Below are positions 27,601-28,244 of a stretch of 28,244 nucleotides of DNA, piece by piece. Under the pieces are notes generated by a model that was not told the DNA's origin, did no database searches, and worked only from the letters and a program-made list of their open reading frames with translations. The stretch's first letter is position 1. Every line of letters starts with the position of its first letter. Where the stretch lies: the NCBI GenBank assembly GCA_036939355.1, contig JALLAP010000764.1, forward strand, positions 1 to 28,244. The letters are read 5' to 3'. Source of the DNA: Thalassiosira profunda. Taxonomy: Eukaryota > Bacillariophyta > Thalassiosirophyceae > Thalassiosirales > Thalassiosiraceae. The translations under genes and the position numbers were made by a program.

Positions 27601-28242
27601 GGACAATACAGCGTTAGTTAGCAGAAAGATCGACCTCAAAGCAAACAAAACAGCTGCGCGGCAAACTCACTACGCTGCCCACCCGCATTCACTGCCATAA
27701 CATCCCTCCAGAACAAACATCACGTGCTGGAAAGGCCCGGGCAGAGTGAAGCCGAGCTTTGTTTGCGTCGCCTTGATTACCGCCGCGCGAATGGCACTGC
27801 GACCGCTGTTCCTGAGAGAGATGGGAATGTTGACCTCGATGACCCCGGGCGCCGCGAGATGCTCCGAGATGTCAACGTCGTACGCGTTCGTCACTTCGAG
27901 CTCGCCGTACGAGCACGCCTCGAGCTGGCTCTTGGCGTTGGCGACGTCGCCGTCAGTGCCAAACACCTTGTCCGAGATGTCGGTTGGGCTGTTGGGGTGC
28001 TTCTTTCCTTCAGAGTCAATTACTCGCACAGTTAGGATGGGCTTGGCGCCTCTGTAGGTGGCCAGCCGGCGACTGTGCCTGTCTCTGCGTTCGGTTTCGT
28101 TCCGCTGCTCGAGAATGATTTCGCCCGGCGGCAGAAACACCGCCCCCGACTCGTCTTCCACGATCAGATTGTCCGCTATGCCGACGGTGGTTTCGGCGCT
28201 CACGAGCGTCCCCTCGTCGAGCAGCCGCTGCAGCTCGCCCAT
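24654..28242 (-). CDS. Gametolysin-type (peptidase M11) secreted metalloprotease with PT linker and three tandem C-terminal domains (5' partial)
   Basis: Zinc endopeptidase related to Chlamydomonas gametolysin. I read eight exons: 28242-27671, 27584-27579, 27485-27415, 27323-27307, 27233-27188, 27110-25367, 25289-24741, 24669-24654; introns are 71-93 bp, all GT-AG, and the sum (3,021 nt) is a whole number of codons (1,006 residues in the window). The frame is still open at the window edge, so the signal peptide is probably outside. First a propeptide-like region, then CYGSECGWAA-YAY-VNSWLSMYQG, the zinc site HELGHNLNLAH (HExxHxxxxxH, rebuilt across three exons), AHSGGLDG and the Met-turn region TGFMGNPYYTDDDGAMCFN. 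After the catalytic domain come an IxVxFGDPTSEPT-type Pro/Thr linker and three repeats of about 170-180 residues, each opening with CG(D/N)xVC...CPxDC and containing LGSGG, VKVYTR, GWTL(I/V)YDNPA and SPRVxGG. The domains may anchor or target the enzyme in the wall. The exact ends of the two smallest exons are inferred. Confidence 0.85.
24741..25900 (-). repeat. 626-bp tandem exon duplication within the metalloprotease gene
   Basis: The exon for the third C-terminal domain (24741-25289) and the matching 3' part of the large exon are offset by exactly 626 bp (549-bp exon plus 77-bp intron). Long runs are nearly identical, for example around 25101 and 25727, including third codon positions, while the first domain (about 25960-26470) is much more diverged. 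Both introns that follow the repeats are in phase 2 at the same place, but their sequences do not look alike. Confidence 0.85.
27307..27323 (-). other. 17-nt microexon carrying part of the zinc-binding site
   Basis: Minus-strand GCCACAACTTGAATCTG, preceded by TATTAG and followed by GTAAGT. It supplies the Gly, the second zinc-ligand His and NLNL of HELGHNLNL; the preceding exon ends in CAC GAG CTA G and the next starts with GCC CAC (A-H). Confidence 0.85.
27579..27584 (-). other. Predicted 6-nt microexon (CGCTTA)
   Basis: Flanked by AACAG (upstream) and GTGAGT (downstream) on the minus strand. It adds Y-A-Y between CGWAA and VNSW; without it the junction would read CGWAA-Y-VNSW, still in frame. 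With the microexon the flanking introns are 86 and 93 bp, like the others in this gene; without it there would be one 185-bp intron. Confidence 0.6.
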
Positions 28243-28244
28243 TT

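Overview
The window is nuclear DNA of a eukaryote, most likely a centric diatom of the Thalassiosira type (T. oceanica is my best guess; inferred, not tested). The reasons are short GT-AG introns of about 71-93 bp, genes packed on both strands, a secreted Ser/Lys-rich silaffin-like protein with RXL processing sites, a gametolysin-type (M11) metalloprotease with a Pro/Thr linker, and a large piggyBac-like transposase. The assembly is draft quality: a single N at 23101 separates two identical 72-bp copies, and one gene carries a probable 1-base deletion near 979.

Layout from left to right: (1) 2-2259 +, CCCH zinc finger / methyltransferase / RsuA-type pseudouridine synthase fusion, 5' partial and frameshifted. 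(2) 2758-3219 +, silaffin-like secreted repeat protein. (3) 3365-4465 - and 5026-6354 +, a divergent pair of basic, mostly disordered proteins. (4) 6516-7964 -, GT8 type II membrane glycosyltransferase. (5) 8537-9586 +, coiled-coil protein of unknown function. (6) 9669-11109 - (two exons) and 11981-13138 +, a divergent pair of unrecognised genes. (7) 13203-13740, degenerate tandem array with a period near 179 bp. (8) 14507-19504 -, a two-exon gene for a 1,637-residue protein that joins a piggyBac-like DDE core to a PD-(D/E)XK (YqaJ / lambda-exonuclease-like) nuclease and a Cys-rich C-terminal finger. (9) 19596-20360, a second array with a period of about 171-188 bp. (10) 21438-22199 +, GNAT acetyltransferase. 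(11) 22412-24245 +, Tubby-like protein broken only by the assembly artefact. (12) 24654-28242 -, 8-exon M11 metalloprotease with two microexons and three tandem C-terminal domains, 5' partial.

The most novel item is the transposase-nuclease fusion with repeat arrays of near-nucleosomal period on both sides. It may be the core of an unusual mobile element or a domesticated derivative: the position expected to hold the third catalytic Asp appears to be Ser. The next most interesting items are the silaffin-like polyprotein and the microexon structure that rebuilds the HELGH zinc site of the protease. The other genes look like ordinary housekeeping or lineage-specific diatom genes, and nothing suggests operon-like co-regulation. 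Divergent pairs (3365/5026 and 9669/11981) probably share promoter regions.
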